Origin: CBDFLA01 sp965248915
GTDB taxonomy: Bacteria; Pseudomonadota; Alphaproteobacteria; M2410
DNA length: 64,000 bases
Reading direction: 5' to 3'
Assembly: GCA_965248915.1 (NCBI GenBank)
Contig: OZ252216.1
Coordinates: 1,798,001 to 1,862,000, forward strand
Positions 55,861 through 63,622 of the stretch are shown piece after piece (the first letter of the stretch is position 1; every line of letters begins with the position of its first letter). Both the position numbers and the translations under genes were made by a program. Below the pieces are notes generated by a model. That model was not told where the DNA came from and did no database searches. It saw only the letters and a program-made list of their open reading frames with translations.

Positions 55861-56329
55861 TTCCTCCGTTACCAGAAGATTCAGATCGGAAGGTCAATCG
55901 CTCGCGATTCTCTTTGGCGAGATCAGCGCGCATGAGTTCAGTTTCACGGTAGATGTTTGGATTCCAAATTTGGAATTTTTGTCCCAGCCCGATAAACAGC
56001 ACTTCTGAGTCAATTCTCGCGTGCTCAATCAGAAGCTCAGGAATCTTAATCCGGCCTTCTTGATCAAACCCAATATCGTGGCTCTTGCCTAAGATGGAGG
56101 CTGCCAACGCATCACGCTCGGCAGAGAAGGGAGGCATTTGATCGATCACATTGGAAAAGAGCTCGATCTGGGTATTGGAGCAGCCTTCGATCGCGCATTC
56201 ACTGAACGAAGGGAAACAGACCACATTGCTAAAACCCTCTTCCTTCACCACCGTGCGGAAGTTAGCCGGCAGCGAAACCCGCCCCTTGGAGTCGATCTTG
56301 TTGGTTACTGTCGACAGAAACGGTTTCAT
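55847..56329 (-). CDS. mraZ: Transcriptional regulator MraZ
   Basis: First gene of the dcw cluster and its DNA-binding autoregulator. It has the tandem AbrB-like fold with one DxxxR motif per half: NKIDSKGRVSLPANFR near the start and GFDQEGRIKIPELL in the second half. 160 residues from ATG 56329, with GGAAGG upstream. The frame is open to 56425, but that start would place most of the operator array inside the coding region. In the family the oligomeric ring binds direct TGGG-type repeats upstream of mraZ, and such an array is present here. Confidence 0.93.
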   Translation of the reverse strand: MKPFLSTVTNKIDSKGRVSLPANFRTVVKEEGFSNVVCFPSFSECAIEGCSNTQIELFSNVIDQMPPFSAERDALAASILGKSHDIGFDQEGRIKIPELLIEHARIDSEVLFIGLGQKFQIWNPNIYRETELMRADLAKENRERLTFRSESSGNGGNGNG

Positions 56330-56404
56330 CCGTTCAGCCTTCCCCGAAAATCTGTTATGCTTGGCCGCGAAAGTGCCCTGACAACCCTGCATCGTCCCGT
56401 GAAT

Positions 56405-56449
56405 TGGGAGATTATGGGATATCATGGGCGTATTTGGGCGTCAATGGGA
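56405..56449 (+). promoter_or_regulatory. mraZ: Five-fold MraZ-box-like operator array
   Basis: TGGGA, TGGGA, TGGGC, TGGGC and TGGGA begin at 56405, 56415, 56425, 56435 and 56445, exactly 10 bp apart with 5-nt spacers, as read on the plus strand. E. coli MraZ is known to bind TGGGN repeats separated by 5 nt, usually about three. The array lies 76 bp upstream of mraZ, in the divergent gap it shares with the GNAT gene. Confidence 0.8.
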
Positions 56450-56526
56450 ACACCCTGATTTTCCATGCATTTAGCGTGACTTTTTGCGATTCCGGTTTTC
56501 AATTTGGCGGAATCCCAGAACAAGCA

Positions 56527-57021
56527 ATGAACACGCTGGAGATTGCTGTGCCATCAGTTGAAATTTTGTCGGAGCCGTCCGAAAAATCCGCTGCTTGCAA
56601 ACAGATCATTGACCAACTGCCAAACTGGTTTGGATTGCCCGAGGCAAATGCCTCCTACATCGACGGCGTCGCGAAAGAGATTGCGGTCGTGGCGCGGGAT
56701 CAATCAGGCCACATCACTGGCATGCTGTCGCTCAGATTTCCCTTTCCCAACAATGCCGACATCTACTGGCTCGGAGTTCTTCCCGATCTTCATCGCCGGG
56801 GAACCGGGAGAACAATGTTTGAGAGAGCCCAAAAAATCGCTGCAGATAAGGGATGCACCACTATGACCGTCGAGACCTTGGGCCCAAGTCGCCCTGATGA
56901 GGGATACGCCCGCACCCGCAAGTTCTATGAAGCGATGGGGTTCACGCCCCTATTCGAACTCACACCCTACGGATCCGACAACCCGCTGCTCTACATGGTG
57001 CGTGCAGTCGAAGCGACCTAA
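56527..57021 (+). CDS. GNAT-family N-acetyltransferase
   Basis: 164 residues of a single GNAT domain. The acetyl-CoA pyrophosphate loop is GVLPDLHRRGTGRTMFERAQ (RRGTGR), preceded by the central beta strand DIYWLGVL and followed by TMTVETLGPSRPDEGYARTRKFYEAMGF, the typical motif-B segment. The frame is open from 56404, but ATG 56527 gives the normal length and leaves the operator array upstream. It is divergent from mraZ and might share its control. Substrate unknown. Confidence 0.85.
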   Translation: MNTLEIAVPSVEILSEPSEKSAACKQIIDQLPNWFGLPEANASYIDGVAKEIAVVARDQSGHITGMLSLRFPFPNNADIYWLGVLPDLHRRGTGRTMFERAQKIAADKGCTTMTVETLGPSRPDEGYARTRKFYEAMGFTPLFELTPYGSDNPLLYMVRAVEAT

Positions 57022-57177
57022 CCCATCGCGTGAAGAATCCCGCCTATCAGATTCTAAAGACTCCAAGTTTCGAAATTCCCGACTTAGTGCATCTGCCGGT
57101 CTATGACAATTTGAACCCTTCTCACAAATCGGTCAGTCTGGCCCAATATCACCGTGATTCAGCGAAGGAGAACCTTG

Positions 57178-57414
57178 ATGTCCCATGTGCCCCATGAGCT
57201 TGCCGAAGAATTCCCAGAACACGCCGACAAGATCCACAAGCTCAAGGAAAGCAACGAGCATTTCCACCAACTCATGGAAAAATACCATGAGGTCAATCGG
57301 CACATTCACAGGCTGGAAACCAGGGTCGAAGCCGCCAGCGAAGAATATGAACATCAATTGCGCCGGCAAAGGGTCGCCCTAAAAGACGAAATCGCCGTCA
57401 TGCTTCACGACTAA
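57178..57414 (+). CDS. DUF465 (YdcH-like) small coiled-coil protein
   Basis: 78 residues beginning MSHVPHELAEEFPEHADKI, followed by a long charged helix with heptads (HKLKESNEHFHQLMEKYHEVNRHIHRLE) and the C-terminal RRQRVALKDEIAVML typical of DUF465/YdcH. AAGGAGA precedes the ATG. Function unknown. It was the original neighbour of rnpB before the island inserted. Confidence 0.85.
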   Translation: MSHVPHELAEEFPEHADKIHKLKESNEHFHQLMEKYHEVNRHIHRLETRVEAASEEYEHQLRRQRVALKDEIAVMLHD

Positions 57415-57425
57415 GGGGTTTGTTG

Positions 57426-57457
57426 AAAATCGCCAGATGGCCTGTAAGCCGGGTTCT
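57426..57457. repeat. Left attachment-like repeat (orphan copy of rnpB 3' end)
   Basis: 32 bp identical to 59433-59464, including the conserved CGCCAGATGGCC and TGTAAGCCGGGTTCT of the RNase P RNA 3' end. No rnpB body is attached, so this copy is a by-product of the insertion. It starts 11 bp after the DUF465 stop codon. Confidence 0.88.
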
Positions 57458-57460
57458 TCT

Positions 57461-58297
57461 CTACCAAGGTAGATCGTGATAGAATTGTTCCACTTTGTCA
57501 TAGCAAGAAGCGAATGTTGGTAGTTCTTCTAATTCCAATGCCATTGTTTCCCAATCAGCTTCTGCTCGGCTCCTAACCTCTGGATCTGAGATCGAATCTC
57601 TCATCGGAACTATTCCTCGAATCTCACATTTGCCTTTTAGCACCTCAAGAATGAGCTTTCTGTTTTCATTGGAAAACTCCATCCGTGTTACTAGGAGCGC
57701 CAAGTCATAAACATCTTGTCTTCGATATCGATTTCGGTGCACCTGTTGAAGGAGCGCTCGGAGTTTTTCCGCAATGATCTCATAGACTGAGTAGACGAGG
57801 ATCTCTGCTCCATCTGCCCCTAGTTTGATCACCTCCCAATTGTAGATCCGTTCGCGAAAACTTATATCGATCTTCAGTACTTGAGTTGACTGGCCGACCC
57901 TTAATCTACCTTCTTGGCCGGTTCCTCGTACCGCATATCCCACAGTTACTTTCAGGCCCGGCGCATCCGCGTACTCAAATCCTTTTTCTCGCGGTTGGCG
58001 GTTGATCTTTTGTACTCTGCAATTCAAATCTGGATAACCTAAACTGGCAGCAGCGCGTAGCATTTCTTGGTCCAAAGTAGCGCGTAGATCTTTGAGCGCA
58101 TCTAACGGCTCGAGTGTAGAGGTAAAATCCAAATCAGCGGTGTGGCGAGCACTGCCATACTTCATCCCCATCAGTGTCCCGCCCTTAAGCAAAGTCGCTG
58201 CGCCATGCGGATGCGAACTAGCTAAACCGGTCAAAAAGACCTCAGTTGCCTGACGCTCGAGAAGGCGATGAGGGTCATTTTCACTGAATTGACCCAA
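57461..58297 (-). CDS. AbiEii-type nucleotidyltransferase toxin
   Basis: 278 residues. ATLLKGGTLMGMKYGSARHTADLDF is the DNA polymerase-beta-like nucleotidyltransferase motif of AbiEii/AbiGii toxins, and EIIAEKLRALLQQVHRNRYRRQDVYDLALLV is the family's second core motif (R-x-x-D-x-x-D). In AbiE systems the toxin inhibits growth by modifying tRNA or a related target and can abort phage infection. The start appears to be TTG at 58297, since a stop codon lies two codons upstream and no ATG occurs before the motif; the ribosome-binding site is weak. It follows the antitoxin by 27 bp. The stop codon is 3 nt from the left repeat. Confidence 0.82.
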   Translation of the reverse strand: MGQFSENDPHRLLERQATEVFLTGLASSHPHGAATLLKGGTLMGMKYGSARHTADLDFTSTLEPLDALKDLRATLDQEMLRAAASLGYPDLNCRVQKINRQPREKGFEYADAPGLKVTVGYAVRGTGQEGRLRVGQSTQVLKIDISFRERIYNWEVIKLGADGAEILVYSVYEIIAEKLRALLQQVHRNRYRRQDVYDLALLVTRMEFSNENRKLILEVLKGKCEIRGIVPMRDSISDPEVRSRAEADWETMALELEELPTFASCYDKVEQFYHDLPW

Positions 58298-58324
58298 CCA
58301 TTAATGTCGACCACCAAAACTTCA

Positions 58325-59245
58325 TTAGACATTTATTGATATCATCCAGTCTTCCGAGAACTCGGGTTTATACGGACTATCTGGGTCGAGCACTCGAGAC
58401 CCACCCCTTTGCGCGAAAGCTTGCCAGGACTCAACACGCTGATCATTTAATCCCGCAGCTTCCTGTAAGATGTACCCCGCACGCACTTTCGCAATTTGCG
58501 ATTGTGACCCCCCAACAGTAGCAATGATTTCATCCAAATAGATTTGGGCATACTCCTTCCAAACTTCGATAACGTGCCGCATACCGCCGCACAACGGAGG
58601 TTGTTCGACAGTTTCCAAAAATACCTGTCCAATTGTTGCAATCCTCGCAAAGGAAGATTTCACAGAAACGCTTTCTCCAGGTGAGCCTGTGTGAAACACG
58701 CTAACTTTCCTCTTTCTTATCTTGGACGGGTGAGTGGTTAGTACAAGCGACTTTGATTCATCGGGAACAGCACCTCCTATTGCCAGGTAATCTTTGGCCA
58801 TTTTCTCGTCAATGAACTTGCGGGCCTTACGAGGAGTTAGAGTTGTGATCATGAGGTCGACGGAACGTCGCACTGTCACTCCATATCTTTGCATGGCAGA
58901 GAGATGTGACACATAGCAAAAGGGATCCACTAGGCAACATATGTCCTCTGCCTTTGAATCGTTGTTTAGCAGGATACGGTAAGCCCTGCTTCCGTATTCC
59001 TTGTCACTTTCAAGAATACTGTGGTCTCGAAGTATTCGGATGGTACGCCGAAAGTCCTCAATACCCGGTTCGGCACCCCTAAGATACAAGGATTCACCTG
59101 ACCTATATGCCGCATATATCAACAAAAAGAGTTCGTATGGCGTGATAACCGGCTGACCCAATGCACCAAGCTGATGTGAAATCAGGGTCGCTAATTTAGT
59201 CATCTTTCGGGATTTGGGGGCGTCACTAATTGGCCGCTTTGCCAT
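58325..59245 (-). CDS. AbiEi-type antitoxin / transcriptional autoregulator
   Basis: 306 residues from ATG 59245. The N-terminal half has a winged-helix-like region (LGQPVITPYELFLLIYAAYRSG ... TIRILRDHSIL), followed by DPFCYVSHLSAMQRYGVT, the segment typical of AbiEi proteins, and a C-terminal antitoxin domain. Type IV AbiEi proteins neutralise the toxin without a stable complex and repress their own operon by binding inverted repeats. The frame is open to 59302, but that ATG lies inside a palindrome; ATG 59260 is an alternative. Pairing with the AbiEii-like gene is the main support, since AbiEi sequences diverge strongly. Confidence 0.75.
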   Translation of the reverse strand: MAKRPISDAPKSRKMTKLATLISHQLGALGQPVITPYELFLLIYAAYRSGESLYLRGAEPGIEDFRRTIRILRDHSILESDKEYGSRAYRILLNNDSKAEDICCLVDPFCYVSHLSAMQRYGVTVRRSVDLMITTLTPRKARKFIDEKMAKDYLAIGGAVPDESKSLVLTTHPSKIRKRKVSVFHTGSPGESVSVKSSFARIATIGQVFLETVEQPPLCGGMRHVIEVWKEYAQIYLDEIIATVGGSQSQIAKVRAGYILQEAAGLNDQRVESWQAFAQRGGSRVLDPDSPYKPEFSEDWMISINV

Positions 59246-59287
59246 ACAATTCCATTTCATGATGCCACAAGACGTCAAGTTTGATAG

Positions 59288-59332
59288 GACTAGGGAGTAC
59301 ATACGTCCTTAGGACGTATGTACTCCCTAGTC
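59288..59332. promoter_or_regulatory. Perfect 45-bp palindrome (inner), candidate AbiEi operator
   Basis: Two 22-bp arms match perfectly around a single T at 59310. The central 17 bp are TACGTCCT-T-AGGACGTA. It lies 43 bp upstream of the antitoxin ATG. On the minus strand a consensus TTGACA (59344-59339) stands just upstream, so the palindrome would cover the -10 region and transcription start of the operon. Confidence 0.75.
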
Positions 59333-59370
59333 TTGTAATGTCAAGAACAAATTTCAACAGTATCTTAACT

Positions 59371-59417
59371 CAGTGGCCTTATACTTACGTCCTAAGGACG
59401 TAAGTATAAGGCCACTG
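59371..59417. promoter_or_regulatory. Perfect 47-bp palindrome (outer), candidate AbiEi operator or rnpB 3' hairpin
   Basis: Two 23-bp arms match perfectly around a single A at 59394. It shares only the central core TACGTCCT-A-AGGACGTA with the inner palindrome; the outer arms differ. It ends 15 bp from the right rnpB repeat, so read-through from rnpB would make a very stable hairpin. No T-run follows on either strand. Confidence 0.75.
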
Positions 59418-59433
59418 TAGCACCTGTCAACAA

Positions 59434-59808
<375 letters not shown>

Positions 59809-59835
59809 TTGACCTAGTCCTTCCTGTTTGGCCGG

Positions 59836-60615
59836 TCAAGCAATGGTCGATTGCTGAGGATTGAGATAGCACTCAAGCAACGCCTGGGTCTGTGGATCCG
59901 CGACGCCGTCAAAGTTCGAGGGGCGGTAGTGGCGCTGAAAAGCGGTCACGACAGCCTTGGTCAAATCATCAAAAACAGATGTAGTTTCAAGCCCGTAGCC
60001 AAACAACTTGAATCTATCCTGCAACACGCCAACCGCATCACCTTCATCCCCCAACTTCAGCGGATCTGCAGAAGCAAGCACCACTGAGTCAGGATCGACA
60101 TATTGGCCAATTCCGTCTTGAGCCAGGCGCGCCCAAGGGAAAAGCTCCCCGGGATCTTCCTTGCGGGTGGGAGCCACATCCGAGTGACCCAGAACTCGTG
60201 TCACGGGAATTGGATGCCGGGATAGAATCCCTTTCGACAATTCAATAACCGCATCGATCTGTGCGTCGGGAAAGGCCCGGTATCCGAACTCATGCCCCGG
60301 GTTGATGATCTCAATGCCGATGGAGCGATAATTGATGTCGCGGTCGCTGGACCACAAGGAAACGCCCGCATGCCAAGCGCGGTACCGTTCTTTAACCATC
60401 CGAATGACCTGCCCATCCTCCATCACCGCGTAATGAGCGCTGACATGCGCATCGCGGTCACAAAGTCTCTCGATCGCCTCTTCGGCGCTGGGCATACCTG
60501 TGTAATGGAGAAGAAGTATATCGATGACATGCCCGGGCGGGCGACGCTCGTCATAATTTGGCGACGGTCTATCTATCAATTCCACTCTGTTGGCCTTCAA
60601 TCGCTGGCGGGTCAT
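59836..60615 (-). CDS. N-acetylmuramoyl-L-alanine amidase (AmpD/AmiD-like) with peptidoglycan-binding domain
   Basis: Amidase_2 domain (about residues 15-165): DILLLHYTGMPSAEEAI holds the first zinc His, YRAWHAG and NYRSIGIEI are core strands, and TRVLGHSDVAPTRKEDPGELFPW holds the second His and the catalytic region. A C-terminal PG_binding_1 domain (about 195-250; VGVLQDRFKLFGYGLE) follows. 259 residues with no evident signal peptide, so it may act in cytosolic muropeptide recycling. The start overlaps the EamA gene by 47 bp; GTG 60585 would shorten this overlap. Confidence 0.9.
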   Translation of the reverse strand: MTRQRLKANRVELIDRPSPNYDERRPPGHVIDILLLHYTGMPSAEEAIERLCDRDAHVSAHYAVMEDGQVIRMVKERYRAWHAGVSLWSSDRDINYRSIGIEIINPGHEFGYRAFPDAQIDAVIELSKGILSRHPIPVTRVLGHSDVAPTRKEDPGELFPWARLAQDGIGQYVDPDSVVLASADPLKLGDEGDAVGVLQDRFKLFGYGLETTSVFDDLTKAVVTAFQRHYRPSNFDGVADPQTQALLECYLNPQQSTIA

Positions 60616-61591
60616 CAGGTGACTTGGGCGGATACTGGCCTACTCGCGTGTCATTAGCCAGCCCCGTCGCCTCAGACTCAACATCACCAGTGCGGGCCTG
60701 CCCCTGCCGCACAGAGATAATCAAGACCCCGATGAGAGTTATTGCCGACCCCACCATCATCGCCCCGGTCATTTGATCGCCCAAGAAGAAGACGCCGATG
60801 AGGACTGTGAACAGAGTTCCGAGCACACCAAAGGGCGACAGGAAGCTCGCTTCATACCTTTGTAACAGCCAGTACATGCCCGCATGGGCAATCAGGTTCG
60901 AACCCAAGACGGTAAAGGCGATGGCGGCCCACGCCTTCCAACTCGCCCCCAAAACCAACGGCAATGGATTGCCATCGATGGCAAGAGAGGTCATGAGCAA
61001 GACCGGCCACGAAAACATCGCGATCCAGGCTTGCATCTCAAAGACCCCGATGTCACGAGAACGGCGCATCAATATGGTAGCGCCTGATGCAATGAGTGCC
61101 CCAATAAGACCGATGATGAGACCATCAATATAGGCGAGAACCCTTGGGTCGAAGCTCAGAACTAAAACACCAGCAAAGGCGAGACCCATTCCTGTCCAAC
61201 GACGCCAATGCAAACGCTCACCAAGAAAGATCATGGCAAAGATGGTGGTGAACGGAATACCCAGTTGAAGTGCCACAACAATGGCCGAGAGATCACCTGC
61301 AATGTCGATGCCCATGTAAATGAGGCCAAAGGCAAAGGCACCCGTCGACATGGAGATCGCAAACAAGACCCCCATTCGACCCTTGTACCAATGCAGGAAC
61401 GGGATCAGGAGCATGGCGTAAAAGAAAAAGCGAATACCGGTGAACAGGAAGGGCGGCAAATAGGCCATGCCAATCTTGGTCGCTGCCAATGACAAGGCGA
61501 AGACAAGATTGAACCCTACCAACAGCCCAAGATGCTGCGGGGTGATATCCATATGCGCCGCTTGTTGCGCCTCTGTCTCAGGTAAACTCAC
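60569..61591 (-). CDS. EamA-family (drug/metabolite) transporter 1
   Basis: 340 residues with ten hydrophobic segments in two EamA repeats (GFNLVFALSLAATKIGMAYLPPFLFTGIRFFFYAML in the first, IAFTVLGSNLIAHAGMYWLLQRYEASFLSPF in the second). A soluble tail of about 40 residues carries the overlap with the amidase gene. The start is GTG at 61591; ATG 61552 is an alternative. It is similar in layout to the neighbouring EamA gene, suggesting an old tandem duplication. Substrate unknown. Confidence 0.88.
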   Translation of the reverse strand: MSLPETEAQQAAHMDITPQHLGLLVGFNLVFALSLAATKIGMAYLPPFLFTGIRFFFYAMLLIPFLHWYKGRMGVLFAISMSTGAFAFGLIYMGIDIAGDLSAIVVALQLGIPFTTIFAMIFLGERLHWRRWTGMGLAFAGVLVLSFDPRVLAYIDGLIIGLIGALIASGATILMRRSRDIGVFEMQAWIAMFSWPVLLMTSLAIDGNPLPLVLGASWKAWAAIAFTVLGSNLIAHAGMYWLLQRYEASFLSPFGVLGTLFTVLIGVFFLGDQMTGAMMVGSAITLIGVLIISVRQGQARTGDVESEATGLANDTRVGQYPPKSPDDPPAIEGQQSGIDR

Positions 61592-61662
61592 GTTTCCATA
61601 CCTGTCTTGCCGCTTTTCGCGGTTCTTGGCCTAAACCCTGCCTTACGCAGATTGGGGTAAGC

Positions 61663-62607
61663 TTACAATTTCTTTTCACCAGTGGGAGCCGTCTCAGCAT
61701 CACTTGCAACAACCGTCACAGGTGTCAGTCGTGAATTTGCTTTTGCCGTCTGGTCCTGCCGTCGCTTTTGCCTCAATCCAATGACCGCCACGCCAGCCAA
61801 AACAGCCAAACCACCAACGGCAATGCGCACCGTGAAGGGTTCACCAAAAAAGACCAACCCACTTATGACGCCGACCATCGGCGCCAGCAACAACATTGGA
61901 GACACCAATGACACTTCATAGCGTTGATAGAGATAGTAAACCCCTCCGTGCCCAATGAGACTGGCAAAGATGGCTGTGTAAACAACCGAGCCCCACCCAC
62001 GCCAAGTTGCTTCACTCATGGCTGCCAATTGCCCGCTTTCAAAAACAAGCGTGAAAGTAAGGAGTATCGGAACGCTGATGAGCGACGTCCAACTTTGAAT
62101 CTGTAAGACGCCAATGCCTTGCAGACGCCTCATCACAATCGTTGCGAACCCGTACATCAAAGCAGACATACTAAGCAAAACCATGCCGGTCCGGTAATTG
62201 AAGACCGATGGGTCAAACCCTATGAAGACAACACCACCAAAGGCCAGGCCAATCCCCGTCCATCGTCGCCATCCAACATGCTCTTTCAGAAATATGATGG
62301 ACATAATGGTGGCAAAAGGCGCGTTGAGCTGTACCACCAGTGCCGACACGCTAGCGCTTGAGACCGCAAGCCCCGCGAAGAAGAAGGCAAAGTGTAACCC
62401 GCCAGCAAACACACAGACGTAAAGGACATCGCGCATCTGCCCTTTGTGGATCTTGAGAAAAGGCAGGAGCGGTAAGGCGAGAAAGAGAAAGCGCAGACCC
62501 GAAAAGAGAAAGGGCGGAAGCTCCACCATTCCTATCTTGGCAATGACAAAATTTGTGCCCCAGATCACCGCAACGGCCAGGAGCAACAAAAAGTGACGCG
62601 GGGACAT
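61663..62607 (-). CDS. EamA-family (drug/metabolite) transporter 2
   Basis: 314 residues, ten hydrophobic segments. AVIWGTNFVIAKIGMVELPPFLFSGLRFLFLALPLLPF closely parallels the first EamA gene, as does HVGWRRWTGIGLAFGGVVFIGFDPSV against HWRRWTGMGLAFAGVLVLSFDPRV. A basic, low-complexity tail follows the last helix. 71 bp upstream of the first paralogue on the same strand. Substrate unknown. Confidence 0.88.
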   Translation of the reverse strand: MSPRHFLLLLAVAVIWGTNFVIAKIGMVELPPFLFSGLRFLFLALPLLPFLKIHKGQMRDVLYVCVFAGGLHFAFFFAGLAVSSASVSALVVQLNAPFATIMSIIFLKEHVGWRRWTGIGLAFGGVVFIGFDPSVFNYRTGMVLLSMSALMYGFATIVMRRLQGIGVLQIQSWTSLISVPILLTFTLVFESGQLAAMSEATWRGWGSVVYTAIFASLIGHGGVYYLYQRYEVSLVSPMLLLAPMVGVISGLVFFGEPFTVRIAVGGLAVLAGVAVIGLRQKRRQDQTAKANSRLTPVTVVASDAETAPTGEKKL

Positions 62608-62649
62608 CGCGCGATCCAGTCTTGTTAGCAGACGGCAAAAGCCGACGGG

Positions 62650-63390
62650 TTAGTTTAGGCCACGCTCTTTGGCGACTTTGTCATAGGCCACATTGATGGC
62701 CGAAAGGCGCTCATTGGCCAAATCAACAAATTCTTCCGGAACCCCACGAGCGATCATCCGGTCCGGATGGTTTTCAAGCACAAGTTGCCGATAAGCCGAC
62801 TTCAACTCTTCGTCAGAGACGCCTCGTGCTACACCAAGAATGACGTAGGGGTCTGCCTCATCAGGACCCAAATGGCGTTCCTTGATACGCCTGAAGTCTG
62901 GCTCCTCGAATCCAAAGATCCCAGCGACCGACTCAAGGAATGCGATTTCCGCCGGATGCACCTCATTATCAGCCATGGCAATGAAGAAAAGGCCGTCCAA
63001 CACATCTTCAAGTACTGGATCAGCTTTGCCAAACAAGCCCGCCAATTGCCTAGCATACCCATCGTACCCGGCCACACCTTGGCGAGCCAGGTCGAAGACC
63101 CGGCGTGCATTGCCCGCTTCGCTCTCCGGCACATGAAAGACCGCATTGAAGGCTTCAACTTCATCATGGGTGACGGTGCCGTCGGCTTTGGCCATTTTCG
63201 CCGAAAGAGCGATCACCCCGATGGTGAACGCAACTTGGCTCATGGGGTCGCCATCAGCTTGTTCGCCGCGCAGCTCAAACACATCATCATCCACGATGAG
63301 ATGTCCGGCAACGGCACCAAGCAAGGCACCCATTGGACCGCCAATGGCAAGGCCTGCGGCGGCTCCAGCTATTTTGCCCCAAATCGACAT
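62650..63390 (-). CDS. DjlA-like TerB/J-domain co-chaperone
   Basis: 246 residues. A Gly/Ala-rich N-terminal segment (GKIAGAAAGLAIGGPMGALLGAVAG) probably inserts into the membrane. A TerB-like domain follows (about 50-155, KMAKADGTVTHDEVEAF), then a C-terminal J domain (about 177-246) with DPYVILGVARGVSDEELKSAYRQLV and the HPD tripeptide needed to stimulate DnaK. The order matches DjlA. It is divergent from the FabH-like gene. Confidence 0.9.
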   Translation of the reverse strand: MSIWGKIAGAAAGLAIGGPMGALLGAVAGHLIVDDDVFELRGEQADGDPMSQVAFTIGVIALSAKMAKADGTVTHDEVEAFNAVFHVPESEAGNARRVFDLARQGVAGYDGYARQLAGLFGKADPVLEDVLDGLFFIAMADNEVHPAEIAFLESVAGIFGFEEPDFRRIKERHLGPDEADPYVILGVARGVSDEELKSAYRQLVLENHPDRMIARGVPEEFVDLANERLSAINVAYDKVAKERGLN

Positions 63391-63622
63391 GGCGCCTTAC
63401 TACCCTATTCTTCTGAGATTCGCTTCAGACGAATGAACAAAAACATCAAAAACCCGCAATATTCCGTGAGCGTCCATCACCAAACCCTATAATACCTGTG
63501 TCTTTGAACCATGCTCGACTGTCGGCACGGTCTTTACCCTCTTCTCACATTGCACTAAGGACAATTGAACGATCCCTGTATAGTGGGGTCGCATCGGACA
63601 CATTCACTTGCCGGAGGTCGCT

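Noticed and set aside
56405..56449. TGGG repeats as a CRISPR array or replication iterons
   Set aside because: Units are 5 bp with 5-bp spacers, far too short for CRISPR, and position upstream of mraZ fits the MraZ operator.
59258..59302. ATG at 59302 as the antitoxin start
   Set aside because: It lies inside the inner palindrome and adds residues with no ribosome-binding site; starts at 59245 or 59260 are better placed.
62638..62662. Hairpin-like sequence after the DjlA-like gene
   Set aside because: The stem is only about 4-6 bp with mismatches and lacks a T-run.
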